DNA of 64,000 bases from Streptomyces longwoodensis (GCF_001514125.1 NZ_KQ948549.1:62001-126000); one strand, 5' to 3'. Shown: positions 8,428 to 18,690, counted from the stretch's first letter. The notes: generated by a model from the sequence alone, not told the origin. Numbers and translations are program-made.

Positions 8428-8435
8428 GGCCGTAC

Positions 8436-9005
8436 GTGACCGGTGACCCGAGTGACGGGCCCCTGCGGCGGCTGGTGGTGCTGCGGCACGCCAAGTCGGC
8501 CTGGCCCGAGGGCGTGCCCGACCACGAGCGGCCGCTCGCCCCCCGGGGACGGCGTGACGCCCCCGCCGCGGGACGTGCCCTGGCCGACGCCCGCTGCCTG
8601 CCGGACCTCGCCCTGTGCTCCACCGCGCTGCGGGCCCGCACGACGTGGGAGCTGGCCTCGGCGCAGTGGGACGGCCCGCCGCCGGTCCGGTACGACGAGC
8701 GCCTGTACGCGGCCGGAGTCCCGGCGCTGCTGCGGGTGGTCCACGAAACCCCGCCGGAGGTGACGACGCTGCTGCTGGTCGGTCACAACCCGGGCCTGGA
8801 GGACCTGGTCCACGCCCTCGCCGGTGACGCCCTCGACGACACGCTGCCCAGGATCCGCGCCAAGTTCCCCACCTCGGCCCTCGCCGTGCTGACCCGGCCC
8901 GCCCCCACCTGGCGGTCCCTGGCCCCGGGCACGGCCCTGCTGACCTGGACGGCCGTGCCGCGCGGCGGGAAGGGCGGGGCGGGGGAGGGCGGGGACACCG
9001 CATAG
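8436..9005 (+). CDS. Histidine phosphatase family protein (SixA-like)
   Basis: A 189-residue enzyme of the phosphoglycerate-mutase-like superfamily. The catalytic histidine is in LVVLRHAKSAWPEG near residue 17, and a second conserved histidine lies in LLVGHNPGLEDL. Short single-domain members of this type dephosphorylate phosphohistidine or small phosphate esters; the substrate is unknown. Start is GTG at 8436, preceded by GAGGGAGG. The downstream YigZ gene starts nine bases after the stop, so the two probably form an operon. Confidence 0.88.
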   Translation: MTGDPSDGPLRRLVVLRHAKSAWPEGVPDHERPLAPRGRRDAPAAGRALADARCLPDLALCSTALRARTTWELASAQWDGPPPVRYDERLYAAGVPALLRVVHETPPEVTTLLLVGHNPGLEDLVHALAGDALDDTLPRIRAKFPTSALAVLTRPAPTWRSLAPGTALLTWTAVPRGGKGGAGEGGDTA

Positions 9006-9014
9006 GCTGGCCCG

Positions 9015-9641
<627 letters not shown>

Positions 9642-9740
9642 ACGGACAGATCTGGCAAACCGCCCTGAAGGGGTGAATCGGGCACAACGGGCCCGGTGGG
9701 ACCCGCTGATGACGGTCCGAAACGGGAGTAACCGCCCGTG

Positions 9741-9763
9741 GTGTCAGACCCGGCCGTTAGTCT
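9741..9763 (+). promoter_or_regulatory. Candidate DNA-damage-type promoter of sbcDC
   Basis: GTGTCAGAC, eight bases, then TAGTCT resembles the actinobacterial RecA-independent damage promoter (TTGTCRGTG-N8-TANNNT, bound by PafBC): six of nine upper positions and the whole lower motif agree, with exact spacing. Transcription would begin at or next to the sbcD ATG at 9772, giving a leaderless mRNA; no Shine-Dalgarno is visible before that ATG. Confidence 0.4.
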
Positions 9764-9771
9764 CGGGGATC

Positions 9772-10935
9772 ATGAGGCTGCTGCACACTTCCGACTGGCA
9801 TCTCGGCCGGGCGTTCCACCGGGTGAACCTGCTCGGGGCCCAGGCCGAGTTCATCGGTCACCTCGTCGCGACCGCGCGGGAGCGCGAGGTCGACGCGGTG
9901 GTCGTGTCGGGAGACGTGTACGACCGCGCCGTCCCGCCGCTCGCCGCGGTCGAGCTGTTCGACGACGCCCTGCACCGCCTCGCGGACCTCGGCGTGCCCA
10001 CGGTGATGATCTCCGGCAACCACGACTCCGCCCGCCGCCTCGGCGTGGGCGCCGGCCTCATCGACCGCGCCGGCATCCACCTGCGCACCGACCCCGCCGC
10101 GGTCGGCACCCCCGTGGTGCTCACCGACGCCCACGGCGACGTCGCCTTCTACGGCCTGCCGTACCTCGAACCCGCCCTGGTCAAGGACGAGTTCGGCGTC
10201 GAGCGGCCGAGCCACGAGGCGGTGCTCGCGGCCGCCATGGACCGGGTGCGCGCCGACCTCGCCGCCCGCGCCCCCGGCACCCGCTCCGTCGTCCTCGCCC
10301 ACGCCTTCGTCACCGGCGGCGAGGCCAGCGACAGCGAACGGGACATCACCGTCGGCGGTGTGGCGTCCGTCCCGGCCGGCGTCTTCGACGGCGTGGACTA
10401 CGTGGCGCTGGGCCACCTGCACGGCTGCCAGACCCTCACCGAGCGCGTGCGCTACTCCGGCTCCCCGCTCGCGTACTCCTTCTCCGAGGCCGACCACCGC
10501 AAGAGCATGTGGCTGGTCGACCTGGCGGCCGACGGCTCGCTCGGGGCCGAGCGCGTCGACTGCCCGGTGCCGCGCCCGCTGACCCGGCTGCGCGGGACGC
10601 TGGAGGACCTGCTCGCCGACCCCGCCCTCGCCCGCCACCAGGACGCGTGGATCGAGGCGACCCTCACCGACGCCGTGCGCCCCGCCGACCCCATGGCCCG
10701 CCTCACCGAGCGCTTCCCGCACACCCTCAGCCTCGCCTTCGCCCCCGAGCGCGCCCCCGACGACCCCGGCGGGAGCTACGCGAGCCGCCTCGCCGACCGC
10801 GACGACCAGCAGGTCGCCGAGGACTTCGTCGCCCACGTGCGCGGCAGCGGACCCGACGACGACGAACGCGCGGTGCTGCGCGAGGCGTTCGACGCCGTGC
10901 GCGCGGACGCGGCCGTGCGGGAGGTGGCCCGGTGA
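9772..10935 (+). CDS. sbcD: Exonuclease SbcCD subunit D
   Basis: A 387-residue Mre11-type nuclease subunit that cuts hairpins and blocked DNA ends together with SbcC. The calcineurin-like metal motifs are all present in order: DWHLGR (residues 8-13), VSGDVYDR, SGNHDSARR, LAHAFV and GHLHG. A C-terminal capping region follows. The start is the ATG opening MRLLHTSDWHLG. The stop overlaps the SbcC start by four bases (GTGA), which implies translational coupling. Confidence 0.96.
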   Translation: MRLLHTSDWHLGRAFHRVNLLGAQAEFIGHLVATAREREVDAVVVSGDVYDRAVPPLAAVELFDDALHRLADLGVPTVMISGNHDSARRLGVGAGLIDRAGIHLRTDPAAVGTPVVLTDAHGDVAFYGLPYLEPALVKDEFGVERPSHEAVLAAAMDRVRADLAARAPGTRSVVLAHAFVTGGEASDSERDITVGGVASVPAGVFDGVDYVALGHLHGCQTLTERVRYSGSPLAYSFSEADHRKSMWLVDLAADGSLGAERVDCPVPRPLTRLRGTLEDLLADPALARHQDAWIEATLTDAVRPADPMARLTERFPHTLSLAFAPERAPDDPGGSYASRLADRDDQQVAEDFVAHVRGSGPDDDERAVLREAFDAVRADAAVREVAR

Positions 10936-13922
10936 GACTGCACCGCCTCGACCTCACCGCCTTCGGGCCCTTCGGAGCCGCCCAGAGCGTCGACTTCGAC
11001 GAGCTGTCCGCCGCCGGCCTCTTCCTGCTGCACGGCCCCACCGGCGCCGGCAAGACCTCCGTCCTCGACGCCGTGTGCTACGCGCTGTACGGCTCCGTGC
11101 CCGGCGTCCGCCAGAGCGGCCAGGGCCTCGCCCTGCGCAGCGACCACGCGGCCCCCGGCACCCGCACCGAGGTCACCCTCGACCTGACCGTCGCCGGACG
11201 CCGGCTGGAGATCACCCGGCAGCCGCCCTGGGAGCGCCCCAAGAAGCGCGGCACCGGCACCACCCTCGACAAGGCCCAGACCTGGCTGCGCGAGTACGAC
11301 CCGGTGGCCGGCGCCTGGAAGGACCTCAGCCGCTCCCACCAGGAGGTCGGCGAGGAGGTCACCCAGCTGCTCGGCATGAGCCGCGAGCAGTTCTGCCAGG
11401 TGGTCCTGCTGCCCCAGGGCGACTTCGCGCGGTTCCTGCGCGCCGACGCCGAAGCCCGTGGCCGCCTCCTCGGCCGGCTGTTCGACACCCAGCGCTTCGC
11501 CGAGGTGGAGAAGCGCCTCGCCGAGCGCCGCCGCACCACCGAGGCACGCGTGCGTGAGGGCGACGCCGACCTCCTCGCGGACGCGCACCGCATGCAGCAG
11601 GCGGCCGGGCACGCCATGGAGCTGCCCGACCTCTCCCCCGGCGACCCGGGCCTGGCCCAGGCCGTGCTGACCGCCGCCGCGATCGCCCGCAGCACCGCGC
11701 GCGAGCAGCTCACCGTCGCCCACTGCGGGCGCCTGGCCGCCGAGTCCGCCCAGGCCGCCGCCGAACGCGAACTGGCCGAGGCCCGGGAACTGGCCCGACT
11801 GCAGAGGCGGTTCGACGAGGCACGGGAGCGGGCCGCCCGGCTCCAGGAACGCGCGGACGCCCACGAGGAGGCGCAGGAGCGCATGCGGCGGGCCCGCAAG
11901 GCGGAGGCCGTGGCACCGGCGCTGGAGCTGCGCGAGGCCGCCGACGCCGAACACCGCCGCGCCGCCGGGGCGGAGGCCCACGCGCGGGCCCGGCTGCCCG
12001 AGCGGTTCGCGGACGCGGGCGCCGCCGGGCTCGCCGCCGCCGCGCGCCGGGCCGCCGAGGAGCTGGGCGGCCTGGAGGCGGCCCGCCGTGCCGAGCGCCG
12101 GCTCGCCGGCCTGTCCGCCGAGCGCGCCGACCTGGAGCGGCAGGAGCGGGCCGACCAGGAGGTCGTGGAGGAGGCGGACGCCTGGCTCGCCGGGTGGGAG
12201 GAGACCCGGGCCGCCCTCCAGGACCGCATCGCCGTCGCCCAGGAGGCCGCGACCCGGGCCGAGCAGTACGCCGCCCAGCGCGAGCCCGCGCAGCGGCGGC
12301 TGTCCGCGGCCCGGCTGCGCGACCAGCTGGCCCGCGACACCGAGGACACCGCCGAGCGGGAGCGCCGCGCACGCGAGCGGGTGCTGGAGGCCAAGGAGCA
12401 CTGGCTGCGCGTGCGGGAGCGCCGGCTCAACGGCATCGCCGCCGAGCTGGCCGCCCGCCTCCAGGCCGGCGAGCCCTGCGCGGTCTGCGGCGCCACCGAA
12501 CACCCCGCCCCCGCCCGCAAGGACGCGGGACACGTCGACCGCGAGGCCGAGGAGCGCGCGCTCGCCGCCCACCAGGAGGCCGAGGCCGCGCACGACGAGG
12601 CCGAGCAGCACCTGTCCACCGTCCAGCGCGCACTGGCCGCCGCCGAGGCCGAGGCGGGCGACGAGCCCACCGATCGGCTCGCCTCCGCCGTCGAGGAACT
12701 GGAGTCCCGGCACGCCCGGGCCCGGGACGCGGCCGCCGACCTGCACGCCGCGAGCGAGGAGCTGCGCCGCGCCGAGCACGAGCGCGAACGGCGCACCGCG
12801 CTGCGGCAGGAGGCCGCCGTGCGCTCCGCGTCCCGCGGCTCCCGGCGCGAGGCGCTCGACGAGGAGCGCACGGCCCTGGAGTCCGAGCTGGTCCAGGCCC
12901 GCGGCGACGCGGACAGCGTGGCCGCCCGGGCCGCGCAGCTGGAGCGGACGGCCGCGCGGCTCACCGAGGCCGCCGACGCCGCCCGCGCCGCCGAGGAGGC
13001 CGCCGAACGCCTCAAGGCCGCCGACGGCCGCCTGGACGAGGCCGCCTTCCGGGCCGGGTTCGACACCCCGCAGGCCGCCGCCGACGCCCTCCTCGACGAC
13101 ACCGCCCACCGCGAGCTGCAGCGCCGCCTGGACGCCCGGCAGGCCGAGGAGGCCGCCGTACGGGCCGTGCTCGCCGAGGCCGACACCGCGACCGCCGCCC
13201 GGCGCCCGCCCGTCGACCTCGCCGCGGCCGAGGACGCCGCCCGGGCCGCCGCCGAGCGGCTGCGCAGGGCCGCCTCCGCCCAGGACGCCGCCGCCCGCCG
13301 CTGCGCCGAGCTCGACCGCCTGTCCGCGCGCGCAGCGACCGGCGTACGACAGCTGGCGCCGCTGCGCGAGGAGTACGACCGGGTGGCCCGCCTGGCCGGG
13401 CTCGCCGCCGGCACCTCCGCCGACAACGAGCGGAGGATGCGGCTGGAGTCGTACGTCCTCGCCGCCCGCCTGGAGCAGGTGGCGGCCGCCGCGACCGCGC
13501 GGCTGCACCGGATGTCCGCCGGCCGCTACACCCTGGTCCACTCCGACGACCGCACCGGCCGCGGCCGCAGCGGCCTCGGACTGCACGTGGTGGACGCCTG
13601 GACCGGGCGGGAGCGCGACACCGCCACCCTGTCCGGCGGCGAGACGTTCTTCGTGTCACTCGCCCTCGCGCTGGGCCTCGCCGACGTGGTCACCGACGAG
13701 GCGGGCGGGGTGCGGCTGGACACGCTGTTCATCGACGAGGGGTTCGGCAGCCTCGACGACCAGACGCTGGACGACGTGCTCGACGTCCTCGACGCGCTGC
13801 GCGAGCGCGACCGCAGCGTCGGCATCGTCAGCCACGTGGCCGACCTGCGGCGCCGGGTGCACGCCCAGCTGGAGGTGGTGAAGGGACGCTCGGGATCGGT
13901 GCTCCGCCAGCGCGGTCACTGA
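10932..13922 (+). CDS. sbcC: Exonuclease SbcCD subunit C (SMC-like ATPase)
   Basis: A 996-residue Rad50-type ATPase. Walker A is GPTGAGKTS at residues 35-43. Long Ala/Glu/Arg-rich coiled coils run from about 190 to 830, interrupted by the zinc hook CAVC near residues 515-518, which dimerises the coils. The C-terminal half-ATPase carries the signature LSGGETFFVSLALALGLAD and the Walker B segment LFIDEGFGSLD. The coiled coils are unusually rich in alanine and arginine, in keeping with genome composition. Start GTG overlaps the sbcD stop. The 3' end overlaps a convergent Lrp gene by seven bases. Confidence 0.96.
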   Translation: MRLHRLDLTAFGPFGAAQSVDFDELSAAGLFLLHGPTGAGKTSVLDAVCYALYGSVPGVRQSGQGLALRSDHAAPGTRTEVTLDLTVAGRRLEITRQPPWERPKKRGTGTTLDKAQTWLREYDPVAGAWKDLSRSHQEVGEEVTQLLGMSREQFCQVVLLPQGDFARFLRADAEARGRLLGRLFDTQRFAEVEKRLAERRRTTEARVREGDADLLADAHRMQQAAGHAMELPDLSPGDPGLAQAVLTAAAIARSTAREQLTVAHCGRLAAESAQAAAERELAEARELARLQRRFDEARERAARLQERADAHEEAQERMRRARKAEAVAPALELREAADAEHRRAAGAEAHARARLPERFADAGAAGLAAAARRAAEELGGLEAARRAERRLAGLSAERADLERQERADQEVVEEADAWLAGWEETRAALQDRIAVAQEAATRAEQYAAQREPAQRRLSAARLRDQLARDTEDTAERERRARERVLEAKEHWLRVRERRLNGIAAELAARLQAGEPCAVCGATEHPAPARKDAGHVDREAEERALAAHQEAEAAHDEAEQHLSTVQRALAAAEAEAGDEPTDRLASAVEELESRHARARDAAADLHAASEELRRAEHERERRTALRQEAAVRSASRGSRREALDEERTALESELVQARGDADSVAARAAQLERTAARLTEAADAARAAEEAAERLKAADGRLDEAAFRAGFDTPQAAADALLDDTAHRELQRRLDARQAEEAAVRAVLAEADTATAARRPPVDLAAAEDAARAAAERLRRAASAQDAAARRCAELDRLSARAATGVRQLAPLREEYDRVARLAGLAAGTSADNERRMRLESYVLAARLEQVAAAATARLHRMSAGRYTLVHSDDRTGRGRSGLGLHVVDAWTGRERDTATLSGGETFFVSLALALGLADVVTDEAGGVRLDTLFIDEGFGSLDDQTLDDVLDVLDALRERDRSVGIVSHVADLRRRVHAQLEVVKGRSGSVLRQRGH

Positions 13923-14362
13923 CCCAGCGCGCGCCGGGGAAGGGGCGAGGAGTAGACGACGCTGGTCGTCACCGACCCCAGGGCGCCGATCTTCCCGGAC
14001 ACCTCCTCCAGGTGGCGCATCGAGCGGGTGGCGACCTTGATGACGAAGCAGTCGTCCCCCGTGACGTGGTGCGCCTCCAGGATCTCCGGCGTGACGGCGA
14101 CCAGGTCGTGGAAGGGCTTGTAGTTGCCGTGCGGGTAGCGCAGCCGCACGAACGCCAGGATGGGCAGGCCGATCCGCTCCGGGTCGACGACCGCCGCGTA
14201 CCCCTGGACGACGCCGGCCTCCTCCAGCCGCCGCACCCGCTCGGTGACCGCGCTCGCGGACATGGACACCGCGCGGGCCAGGTCGGCGAAGCTGACCCGT
14301 CCGTCGCGCTGGAGGACGTCGAGGATGCGCCAGTCGGTGGCGTCCGGGGAATACGCGGTCAT
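13916..14362 (-). CDS. Lrp/AsnC family regulator
   Basis: A 148-residue feast/famine regulator with an N-terminal HTH (ILDVLQRDGRVSFADLARAVSMSASAVTERV region, 14315 to 14225) and a C-terminal RAM ligand-binding domain (about residues 70-140) with the GDDCFVIKV strand. It should respond to an amino acid. The ATG at 14362 is chosen for family fit; an upstream ATG at 14458 would add 32 non-homologous residues and use up the promoter. It is divergent from the rhodanese gene, its likeliest target, and convergent with sbcC. Confidence 0.9.
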   Translation of the reverse strand: MTAYSPDATDWRILDVLQRDGRVSFADLARAVSMSASAVTERVRRLEEAGVVQGYAAVVDPERIGLPILAFVRLRYPHGNYKPFHDLVAVTPEILEAHHVTGDDCFVIKVATRSMRHLEEVSGKIGALGSVTTSVVYSSPLPRRALGQ

Positions 14363-14520
14363 CCGCCAGGGATAGCAGGGGAATCCACGGTGGAGCAAGC
14401 CACGGGCCGGGGAACGTACCTTCCTGGTCGCGGGCACGAACCGTAGATTTTCGGTCATCGGCCACCACCTCGTCCCGGCGGCCGACCCCGATCCCGGGCT
14501 CTCCGACGAAGGACCACGCC

Positions 14521-15012
14521 ATGACCGCCCTGCCCGTGCTCCCCGCCCCCGCCCACCCCGTGCTGCGCGTGCCCCCGGCCCCGCCCGCCGAGGCCGCCGC
14601 CCACTTCCGGGCGATGCTCGCCTTCCACGCCGACGTCTCCGACGTGGCCGCCGCCCTCGCCGCCGGCGGTGACCCCGGCTTCGTCCTGCTCGACTCCCGC
14701 TCCACCGAGGCGTGGGAGCAGGGCCACGTCCCCGGCGCCGTCCACCTGCCCACCGCGCTCGTCGCCGAGCAGGCGGAGGAACTGCTCGACCGGTCGGTGC
14801 CGGTGGTGACGTACTGCTGGGGCCCCGGCTGCAACGGCGCCACCCGTGCCGCCCTCGCCCTGGCCGAACTCGGCTACCACGTCAAGGAGATGCTCGGCGG
14901 CTTCGAGTACTGGGTGCGCGAGGGCTGCGCCTACGCCACCTGGCAGGGGCCCGAGCAGCGCCCCGCCGACCCGCTGACCGCGCCGGTGGGCGCCGACGAC
15001 TGCGGGTGCTGA
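14521..15012 (+). CDS. Rhodanese-like domain protein
   Basis: A 163-residue single rhodanese domain. The fold is visible from FVLLDSRSTEAWEQGHVPGAVHLP to the active-site loop YCWGPGCNGATRA, where the first cysteine is the sulfur carrier of the loop and a second cysteine follows four residues later. The C-terminus ends in a DDCGC motif that could add a redox or metal site. It probably moves sulfane sulfur or reduces an oxyanion; the acceptor is unknown. The divergent Lrp gene suggests amino-acid-linked control. Confidence 0.88.
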   Translation: MTALPVLPAPAHPVLRVPPAPPAEAAAHFRAMLAFHADVSDVAAALAAGGDPGFVLLDSRSTEAWEQGHVPGAVHLPTALVAEQAEELLDRSVPVVTYCWGPGCNGATRAALALAELGYHVKEMLGGFEYWVREGCAYATWQGPEQRPADPLTAPVGADDCGC

Positions 15013-15094
15013 ACGGGGCCGCCCCCGCCCGCGACCGCGGACGGGGGCGGCGGCACTCACGTGGGGCCGGACACCCTCGCAGGCCGAACGGCCC

Positions 15095-16789
15095 CTACAA
15101 CCGGGCCAGTTCGTCCACCAGGTCGTCCAGGCCCAGGGAGCCCTGGGACAGGGCCGCCATGTGCCACGCCTTGAGGTCGAAGGCGTCACCGTGGCGGGCG
15201 CGGGCCTTCTCCCGGCCCAGCAGCCAGGCGCGTTCGCCCAGCTTGTAGCCGATCGCCTGGCCTGGGATGGACAGGTAGCGGGTCAGCTCGCTCGTCACAA
15301 AGTCCGCCGGGCGGCTGCTGTGCGCCCCGAAGAACTCCTCCGCCAGCCCCGGCGTCCACCGCTCGCCCGGGTGGAACGGCGAGTCCGCCGGGATCGGCAG
15401 CTCCAGGTGCATGCCGATGTCGACGATCACCCGCAGCGCGCGCATCATCTGCGCGTCGAGGTACCCGAGCCGCTGCTCCGCGTCCGTGAGGAAGCCCAGT
15501 TCGTCCATCAGCCGCTCCGCGTACAGCGCCCAGCCCTCGGCGTTGGCGCTGACGATGCCGACGGTGGCCTGGTAGCGCGACAGGTCCTGGGCGACGTGCA
15601 CCCACTGCGCCAGCTGCAGGTGGTGGCCGGGAACACCCTCGTGGTACCAGGTCGACACCAGGTCGTAGACCGGGAAGCGGGTCGCGCCCATGGTGGGCAG
15701 CCAGGTGCGCCCCGGACGCGAGAAGTCCTCCGACGGACCCGTGTAGTACGGCGCCGCGGCGCTGCCCGGCGGAGCGATGCGCGACTCCACCCGGCGGACC
15801 CGCTCGGCGAGTTCGAAGTGCGTGCCGTCCAGCTTCTCGATCGCCTCGTCCATCAGGCCCTGGAGCCAGTCGCGGACCTCGTCGACGCCCTCGATGTGCC
15901 GGCCGTGCTCGTCGAGGTGCGCGAGCGCCGCCCACGGGGTCGCGGCGCCCGGCAGGACCTTCGCGGCCTCCTGTTCCATCTCGGCGAGCAGCCGGTGGTA
16001 CTCGGACCAGCCGTAGGCGTAGGCCTCGTCCAGGTCCAGGTCCGTGCCGTTGAAGTAGCGCGACCAGCGGGCGTACCGCTCACGGCCCACGGTGTCCGGC
16101 GCGTCCTCGACCGCCGGGGCGTACACCTCGCGCACCCAGTCGCGCAGGCCGGCGACCGCCGCCGTCGCGCCGCGGGCCGCCTCGTCCAGTTCGGCGCGCA
16201 GCGCCTCGGGGCCGCCGGCCACGAAGTCCTCGAACCAGCCGCGGCCCGAACCGTCCGTGTCCGTCCACTCGGTCAGCTGCGCCACCAGGGTCGCGGTCGG
16301 TCTCGGCGGCCCGTACAGCTTGCGCTCCAGGCCGAGCGCGAGGGACGCGCGGTAGCCCGCGAGGGCCGCCGGGACCGCGCGCAGCCGTTCGGCGACCGCC
16401 GCCCAGTCCTCGTCGGTGGCCGTCGGCGTCACGGTGAACACCGCCCGCACGTGGTGTGCGGGCGTCGACATGTTGCCGACCGCGCGCAGGCCCTCCTCGG
16501 CCTCGTGCACGGCGAGTTCGGCGCTGAGCCGCTCGCGCAGCAGCCGGGCGCACCGGCGTTCCACGTCGCTGTCCGCGCCGGGCCGCCGCTCCGCCTCGTC
16601 GAGCCGGGCCAGGGTGTCGCGCGCCAGCCGGGCGAGCGCCTCCTGGCCCTCCGGTGAGAAGTCGGGCAGGCGGCGCGCGGACTCCGCCACGCCGAGGTAG
16701 GTGCCGGTGACCGGATCGAGGGCGACGAGTTCGTCGACGTAGGCGTCGGCGACCTCTCGGGGCAGCGGGCTGCTCTTCGTCTCTGACAT
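15095..16789 (-). CDS. DUF885 family zinc-dependent protein (putative peptidase)
   Basis: A 564-residue cytoplasmic protein of the DUF885 family, which has a metallopeptidase-like helical fold. The metal-binding motif YHEGVPGHHLQ is near residue 381, and the downstream conserved segment SANAEGWALYAERLMDELGF provides the third ligand glutamate. It has no signal peptide. Substrate is unknown. It follows an Lrp gene on the same strand with a 47-base gap, so they may be cotranscribed. Confidence 0.88.
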   Translation of the reverse strand: MSETKSSPLPREVADAYVDELVALDPVTGTYLGVAESARRLPDFSPEGQEALARLARDTLARLDEAERRPGADSDVERRCARLLRERLSAELAVHEAEEGLRAVGNMSTPAHHVRAVFTVTPTATDEDWAAVAERLRAVPAALAGYRASLALGLERKLYGPPRPTATLVAQLTEWTDTDGSGRGWFEDFVAGGPEALRAELDEAARGATAAVAGLRDWVREVYAPAVEDAPDTVGRERYARWSRYFNGTDLDLDEAYAYGWSEYHRLLAEMEQEAAKVLPGAATPWAALAHLDEHGRHIEGVDEVRDWLQGLMDEAIEKLDGTHFELAERVRRVESRIAPPGSAAAPYYTGPSEDFSRPGRTWLPTMGATRFPVYDLVSTWYHEGVPGHHLQLAQWVHVAQDLSRYQATVGIVSANAEGWALYAERLMDELGFLTDAEQRLGYLDAQMMRALRVIVDIGMHLELPIPADSPFHPGERWTPGLAEEFFGAHSSRPADFVTSELTRYLSIPGQAIGYKLGERAWLLGREKARARHGDAFDLKAWHMAALSQGSLGLDDLVDELARL

Positions 16790-16836
16790 GCGGACATCCT
16801 CGTACGGTTACCGGTGCCGCGTCAGCAGGGCCTCGG

Positions 16837-17331
16837 TCAGGCCGGCGGGGCCCCGGACGCCCCCGGCGGCAGCAGCGGGCCGCAGTCCCAGCGCTGGAAG
16901 ATCAGCCGGGTCTCCACCCGGGCGACCTCCCGCCGCGAGGTGAACTCGTCGATGACGAGCCGCTGCAGGTCGGCCATGTCCGCCACGGCGACGTGCACCA
17001 GGTAGTCGTCGGGACCGGTCAGGTGGAACACCGTCAGCGCCTCGGGCAGCGCGCGCACCCGCTCCACGAACGGCCCCACCAGCTCCCGCCGGTGCGGTCT
17101 GACCTGCACGGACAGCAACGCCTGGAGTCCGCGGCCCAGTTTGGCCGGATCCAGTCGCAGCTGGTGCCCGAGGATCACGCCCGAGCGCCGCAGCCGCGCC
17201 ACCCGGTCCAGGCACGTCGACGCCGCGATGCCCACCTGCGCGGCGAGGTCCCGGTAGGTCGCCCGGGCGTCGTTCTGCAAGAGCCGCAGCAGCTGGAGAT
17301 CCACCGGGTCCAGTACGACGGATTCGGCCAT
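16837..17331 (-). CDS. Lrp/AsnC family regulator divergent from a Cys/Met PLP enzyme
   Basis: A 164-residue regulator with an N-terminal winged HTH (TYRDLAAQVGIAASTCLDRV) and a RAM domain with GPDDYLVHVAVADM. The C-terminus is extended by a proline/glycine-rich tail (LLPPGASGAPPA). It lies head to head with the trans-sulfuration-type gene at 17392, with only 60 bases between the start codons. This is a common arrangement for Lrp regulators that control sulfur amino-acid lyases. Confidence 0.9.
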   Translation of the reverse strand: MAESVVLDPVDLQLLRLLQNDARATYRDLAAQVGIAASTCLDRVARLRRSGVILGHQLRLDPAKLGRGLQALLSVQVRPHRRELVGPFVERVRALPEALTVFHLTGPDDYLVHVAVADMADLQRLVIDEFTSRREVARVETRLIFQRWDCGPLLPPGASGAPPA

Positions 17332-17391
17332 GTGCCGAACGTAACACGGGATTCGGCCCCCGGAACCCGCTCGGTGTTCACTCTTCCGCCC

Positions 17392-18624
17392 ATGGACTCA
17401 GCGAGCACGCACGCGTACGACGACGTACGGCGCCCCGCCCCACGAGCGCCCCGCGCACTGGCCACCGAGGCCGTGCACGCCGGCCGGGACGACCTGGCCC
17501 GCCAGGGACTGCACGCCCCGCCGATCGACCTGTCCACCACCTACCCCTCCTACGACAGCCGCGGTGAGGCCGAGCGCATCGACGCGTTCGCCACGACCGG
17601 CGCCGAACCGGACGGCCCGCCCGTCTACGGCCGCCTCGGCAACCCGACCGTGGCCCGCTTCGAGACGGCCCTCGCACGGCTGGAGGGCACCGAGAGCGCC
17701 GTCGCCTTCGCCAGCGGCATGGCCGCGCTCAGCGCCGTCCTGCTGGTGCGTGCCGCGCAGGGGCTGCGGCACGTGGTCGCCGTGCGCCCGCTGTACGGGT
17801 GCAGCGACCACCTGCTGACGGCGGGGCTGCTCGGTACCGAGGTCACCTGGACCGACCCGGCCGGGATCACCGACGCGCTGCGTCCCGACACCGGGCTGGT
17901 CCTCGTCGAGTCGCCCGCCAACCCGACGCTCGCCGAGGTCGACCTGCGGGCCGTCGCCCATGCCTGCGGCTCCGTGCCGCTGCTCGTGGACAACACCTTC
18001 GCCACGCCGGTGCTGCAGCGCCCGGCGACCGCGGGCGCGCGGCTGGTGTTGCACAGCGCCACCAAGTACCTGGGCGGGCACGGGGACGTGCTTGCCGGAG
18101 TGGTCGCCTGCGACGAGGAGTTCGCCGGCCGGCTGCGCCAGGTCCGGTTCGCCACCGGGGGCGTGCTGCACCCGCTGGCCGGATACCTGCTGCTGCGGGG
18201 CTTGTCCACGCTGCCGGTGCGGGTGCGCGCGGCCTCCGCGACCGCCGCGGACCTCGCCGGGAGGCTGGCCGCCGACCCGCGGGTGGCCCGGGTGCACTAC
18301 CCGCGCATCGGCGGGGCGATGGTCGCCTTCGAGGTGCACGGCGACCCGCACGAGGTCATCGCCGGGGTCCGGCTGATCACCCCGGCGGTCAGCCTCGGCA
18401 GCGTCGACACGCTGATCCAGCACCCGGCGTCCATCAGCCACCGCATCGTCGACGCCGACGACCGCAGGGGCGCCGGGGTGAGCGACCGGCTGCTGCGGAT
18501 GTCGGTGGGCCTGGAGGACGTCGAGGACCTGTGGGCCGACCTCGACGCGGCGCTCGGAGTCGCGGCGCAGGACGGCAGGGGCGCGGGCCGCGGCGCGCGG
18601 AGCACCGCGAGCAGCGGCGTCTGA
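17392..18624 (+). CDS. Cys/Met metabolism PLP-dependent enzyme (cystathionine or methionine gamma-lyase type)
   Basis: A 410-residue type I PLP enzyme of the trans-sulfuration family. The PLP lysine is in SATKYLGGHGD, about residue 225. SAVAFASGMAALSAV binds the cofactor phosphate, and HPASISHR near the C-terminus is the substrate-carboxylate motif. Gamma-lyase, gamma-synthase and sulfhydrylase activities cannot be separated by eye. An 18-bp-stem terminator follows immediately. Control by the divergent Lrp protein is likely. Confidence 0.9.
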   Translation: MDSASTHAYDDVRRPAPRAPRALATEAVHAGRDDLARQGLHAPPIDLSTTYPSYDSRGEAERIDAFATTGAEPDGPPVYGRLGNPTVARFETALARLEGTESAVAFASGMAALSAVLLVRAAQGLRHVVAVRPLYGCSDHLLTAGLLGTEVTWTDPAGITDALRPDTGLVLVESPANPTLAEVDLRAVAHACGSVPLLVDNTFATPVLQRPATAGARLVLHSATKYLGGHGDVLAGVVACDEEFAGRLRQVRFATGGVLHPLAGYLLLRGLSTLPVRVRAASATAADLAGRLAADPRVARVHYPRIGGAMVAFEVHGDPHEVIAGVRLITPAVSLGSVDTLIQHPASISHRIVDADDRRGAGVSDRLLRMSVGLEDVEDLWADLDAALGVAAQDGRGAGRGARSTASSGV

Positions 18625-18627
18625 CGC

Positions 18628-18665
18628 CGGAAGGGGTGGGGCACCACGGTGCCCCACCCCTTCCG
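18628..18665. terminator. Bidirectional hairpin terminator
   Basis: A perfect 18-base-pair stem, CGGAAGGGGTGGGGCACC pairing with its complement across a two-base AC spacer (a real loop of four or more). It lies between the convergent PLP-enzyme gene and ACT-GNAT gene and can serve both. Confidence 0.9.
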
Positions 18666-18690
18666 TCACCGCCCCGCCGTCACCCGTGGG

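Noticed and set aside
10776..13586. A 936-codon open frame antisense to sbcC
   Set aside because: Its glycine/alanine-rich sequence has no recognisable domain and mirrors the coiled-coil coding strand. Long antisense frames are expected at this GC content.
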